From positions 1-21,429 of the forward strand of contig DYHU01000027.1 in NCBI GenBank assembly GCA_020724025.1: DNA of 21,429 bases, given 5' to 3'. Origin of the DNA: Syntrophorhabdus sp. GTDB lineage: Bacteria; Desulfobacterota; BSN033; UBA1163. The notes beneath the pieces were generated by a model, which had not been told where the DNA came from, ran no database searches, and saw only the letters and a program-made list of their open reading frames with translations. A program made the position numbers and the translations under genes. Shown in pieces: positions 19,130 through 21,429 of the stretch; positions within the stretch are counted from its first letter, which is position 1, and each line of letters begins with the position of its first letter.

Positions 19130-21429
19130 GTGAGTAAGATAACCCGCCCAATCATCACAGAGGTTTTCCCAAGGAAGCGGCTATTTGGCCTTTTGGACCG
19201 CATGCGAAAGCGACCAGTGATTTGGGTGTCTGGACCTCCCGGTTGTGGGAAGACCACTCTGGTCAGTAGCTATATCGAAGCCTGTAATATTCCTTCTCTA
19301 TGGTACCAGATAGAAGAAGGCGATGCGGATCCGGCAACTTTCTTCTATTACATGGGGCAGGCAGCAAAGAAGGCCTCACCCAGAAAGCGAAAACCTCTTC
19401 CTCTTCTCACCCCAGAGTATCTTCAAGGCATTCCAACTTTTACGCTACGATATTTCGAAAACCTTTATAGTCGCCTTAAAGTGCCCGGCGTAGTTGTTTT
19501 CGATAACTATCAAGAAGTACCAGGCGAATCGTCCTTTCACGAGGTGATCCTCAATGGGCTATCTAACATTCCTGACGGCATAAACATCATACTCATTAGC
19601 CGGAGCGATCCGCCTCCGATTTTAATACGGTTTCGCGCCAATCACCTGATGGAAGTTCTCGGATGGAATGAACTCCGCTTGACCGGAGAGGAGTCAGACG
19701 GAATTGTCCGGCTACGAGCAAAGCAGAAACTATCAAAAGAGACGATCCAAAATTTGTATCACGCTACCGATGGTTGGGCAGCCGGCCTATTGCTGATGTT
19801 AGAAAGTTTAAAGAGAGGTATCGAGCCTCAGATGCTCGGCAGACTTACACCGGACGAGATCGTTGATTATTTCGTAAGTGAGCTCTTCGATAAAACGGAC
19901 AAAGAAATACAGGAGTTTTTCCTCAAGACAGCTTTTCTGCCTAAGATGACCTCAAGGATGGCTGAAGAACTCACTGGTCTTCCCTCTGCGAATCGAATTC
20001 TCTCTACATTGAGCCGGAATAATTACTTTACTGAGAGACGATTCCATAAAGAGCCCCTATACCAATATCATTCTTTGTATAGAGATTTTTTACTTTCCCG
20101 TGCAAAAGAAACATTTTCTCCAAAGGCATTGCCGGTTTTACTCCGCCGTGCAGCCATACTTCTTGAAGAAGATGGCCAGACAGAATCGGCGGTTTCGCTT
20201 TTTCGTGATGCGGGAGATTGGGATGAAATCGTTCGTTTAATCATTAGGCATGCCCCATCGATGGTGGAGCAAGGGCGAAATCGCCCGCTCGAAGAGTGGT
20301 TGAACAGCCTTCCAAAGGGCATGGTGGAGAAAAAACCATGGCTTCTTTACTGGATGGGTATATGTCGTCTGTCGTTTGATCCTTCACAGAGTCGGTCCTA
20401 TTTTGAAAAAGCCTTTGAAAGATTTAAGACCCAAAGGGAGGTAGCAGGAATATTTCTGGCCTGCTGGGGTATTGTCCACTCTATCATATATGAAATGGCA
20501 GATTTTAAACCCCTTGATCGATGGATTCCAATACTTGAAGAACTTGGGCATGATTTCAAGAAATTTCCTTCTGAAGAGATTGAGCTTCGGTTTACGACTG
20601 CCACGTTCTCTTCATTGGTATATAGACAACCACAGCATCCAGAGATCGAGACCTGGGCTGAGCGTGCTCTTTCGCTTGCCGAAGGCTCTTCAAACCTAAA
20701 CCTTAAATTGCAAACCATTTCTACTGTAGCAATCTATCGGGTGAATATAGGCCATTTCGCGAAAGCATTTTTGGTTATTAACTCTTTAAAGAAATTGTCT
20801 CAATCCAGGGACGCTACCCCTTTAATCCGAATTAGATTGGGATTTATAGAGGCAGCATATTATAGGTATGTGGGATTACATGAAAAGTGCCTTAAGGCAG
20901 TAACCGATGGTCTTGAGTTATCCCGAACGACCGGCATCCATATGTTTGACATCGTTTTATTATATCACGGGATATCAAGCGCTCTGAGTGTAAGCGATTC
21001 TACAACGGCCGCGAGATTGCTCGAGGAGATGGCTTCATCTTTGAGAAGTTTCAGATCCTTTGACCTCTGCATGTACCATAGCGCAAGAACCCAAGAGGCT
21101 TTGATCCGAGGAGACCCCAGTCAAGCCTCGCTTCATATAGAGCAAGCTTTGAAATTGAGGATGGAAGCAGGATTTACTTTTATTACGGGCTGGTGTCATA
21201 TACAGAACGCTCACGTGATGCATGAACTTGGAAGACACCGAGAAGCAACAGAGCATCTAACCCATGCTTTTAATTTTGCCCGCAATATAAGGGGTAAAAA
21301 CAACGAATATGCTGTACTTTTAGCCAAGTCCCTCATCGCCTTTGATCAAGCAAAGGAAGAAGCGGGCTTGCTTTCGCTCAGGAAAGCTTTTGCCTTAGGG
21401 AGGGAGAGAGGATATTTTGGCACCTGGGG
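19130..21429 (+). CDS. STAND-type ATPase regulator, MalT/LuxR-like (3' end outside window)
   Basis: An open frame from GTG 19130 to the window edge: 766 codons with no stop. Residues 35-43 are the P-loop GPPGCGKTT, 121-126 VVVFDN is Walker B, and WYQIEEGDADPATFFYY (58-74) and ILISRSDPPPILIRFR fit the MalT-type STAND NTPase. From about 400 on it is helical and repeat-like, as in TPR parts of large ATP-binding regulators (e.g. LEEWLNSLPKGMVEKKPWLL, about 380-400, then repeated A-x-x-x-Y-x-x-x-G pairs). The end seen here (FALGRERGYFGTW) matches the region just before the DNA-binding tail in such proteins, so a C-terminal HTH or winged helix with BTAD is expected outside the window. No Shine-Dalgarno is evident. 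The ligand is unknown. Confidence 0.85.
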   Translation, partial: MSKITRPIITEVFPRKRLFGLLDRMRKRPVIWVSGPPGCGKTTLVSSYIEACNIPSLWYQIEEGDADPATFFYYMGQAAKKASPRKRKPLPLLTPEYLQGIPTFTLRYFENLYSRLKVPGVVVFDNYQEVPGESSFHEVILNGLSNIPDGINIILISRSDPPPILIRFRANHLMEVLGWNELRLTGEESDGIVRLRAKQKLSKETIQNLYHATDGWAAGLLLMLESLKRGIEPQMLGRLTPDEIVDYFVSELFDKTDKEIQEFFLKTAFLPKMTSRMAEELTGLPSANRILSTLSRNNYFTERRFHKEPLYQYHSLYRDFLLSRAKETFSPKALPVLLRRAAILLEEDGQTESAVSLFRDAGDWDEIVRLIIRHAPSMVEQGRNRPLEEWLNSLPKGMVEKKPWLLYWMGICRLSFDPSQSRSYFEKAFERFKTQREVAGIFLACWGIVHSIIYEMADFKPLDRWIPILEELGHDFKKFPSEEIELRFTTATFSSLVYRQPQHPEIETWAERALSLAEGSSNLNLKLQTISTVAIYRVNIGHFAKAFLVINSLKKLSQSRDATPLIRIRLGFIEAAYYRYVGLHEKCLKAVTDGLELSRTTGIHMFDIVLLYHGISSALSVSDSTTAARLLEEMASSLRSFRSFDLCMYHSARTQEALIRGDPSQASLHIEQALKLRMEAGFTFITGWCHIQNAHVMHELGRHREATEHLTHAFNFARNIRGKNNEYAVLLAKSLIAFDQAKEEAGLLSLRKAFALGRERGYFGTW

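Overview
The window reads like a chromosomal stretch of a Gram-negative bacterium, most likely a deltaproteobacterium in the old sense (Desulfobacterota or a relative). The grounds are indirect: lipoprotein signal peptides, a ChaN-like lipoprotein, an MltD-like transglycosylase, a receiver-first histidine kinase, a MalT-like STAND regulator, and short palindromic repeats of a kind I associate with that group. No rRNA, tRNA or marker gene fixes the taxonomy.

Layout. (1) 1-1550, minus strand: a toxin-antitoxin-like pair in which a RelE/ParE-type toxin follows a dCTP deaminase/dUTPase-fold protein carrying a RelB-like antitoxin tail. A decayed gene remnant with an inserted hairpin lies upstream. 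(2) 1766-5276, plus strand: a phage structural block, heavily reduced. It has an apparently intact major capsid gene, then only the C-terminus of a tape-measure gene, half of a tail gene ending in a 33-bp copy of capsid-gene sequence, and the first ~27 codons of another tail gene. (3) 5314-11891, plus strand: early genes of a Mu-like transposable phage or transposon. In order: a MuB-like HTH protein, a fusion of a transposase-type HTH to a RusA-like domain that lacks its catalytic acids, an unknown protein, an excisionase-like protein with an in-frame 9-bp repeat, a ribbon-helix-helix protein, a structured leader with promoter, a frameshifted gene, a Cys-rich protein, the DDE transposase (A), the AAA+ ATPase (B) and a winged-helix protein. 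A, B and the third gene are tightly coupled, and directly repeated 15-bp motifs follow, where a transposon end would be expected. (4) 11989-13425, plus: a PurF-like phosphoribosyltransferase whose glutaminase half has lost its nucleophile and partner residues. (5) 13501-17579, minus: DUF192 protein, small membrane protein, lipoprotein, hybrid receiver/histidine kinase with a degenerate GGDEF-like tail, and an MltD-like lytic transglycosylase. Two copies of a ~120-145 bp MITE-like element lie in this area. (6) 17837-21429, plus: a ChaN-PDZ lipoprotein, then a large STAND ATPase regulator that runs off the window.

How it fits together. The transposable element seems to have lost most of its virion genes but kept an intact-looking transposition cassette (DDE triad present, Walker A and B present). 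The best candidates for something undescribed are the deaminase-fold antitoxin fused to a RelB tail, the catalytically dead RusA fusion sharing the transposase's HTH, the apparent separation of MuB's HTH from its ATPase, and the leader at 7449-7631 with two overlapping alternative stems. All functional statements are readings of the sequence against remembered family features; no search was run.
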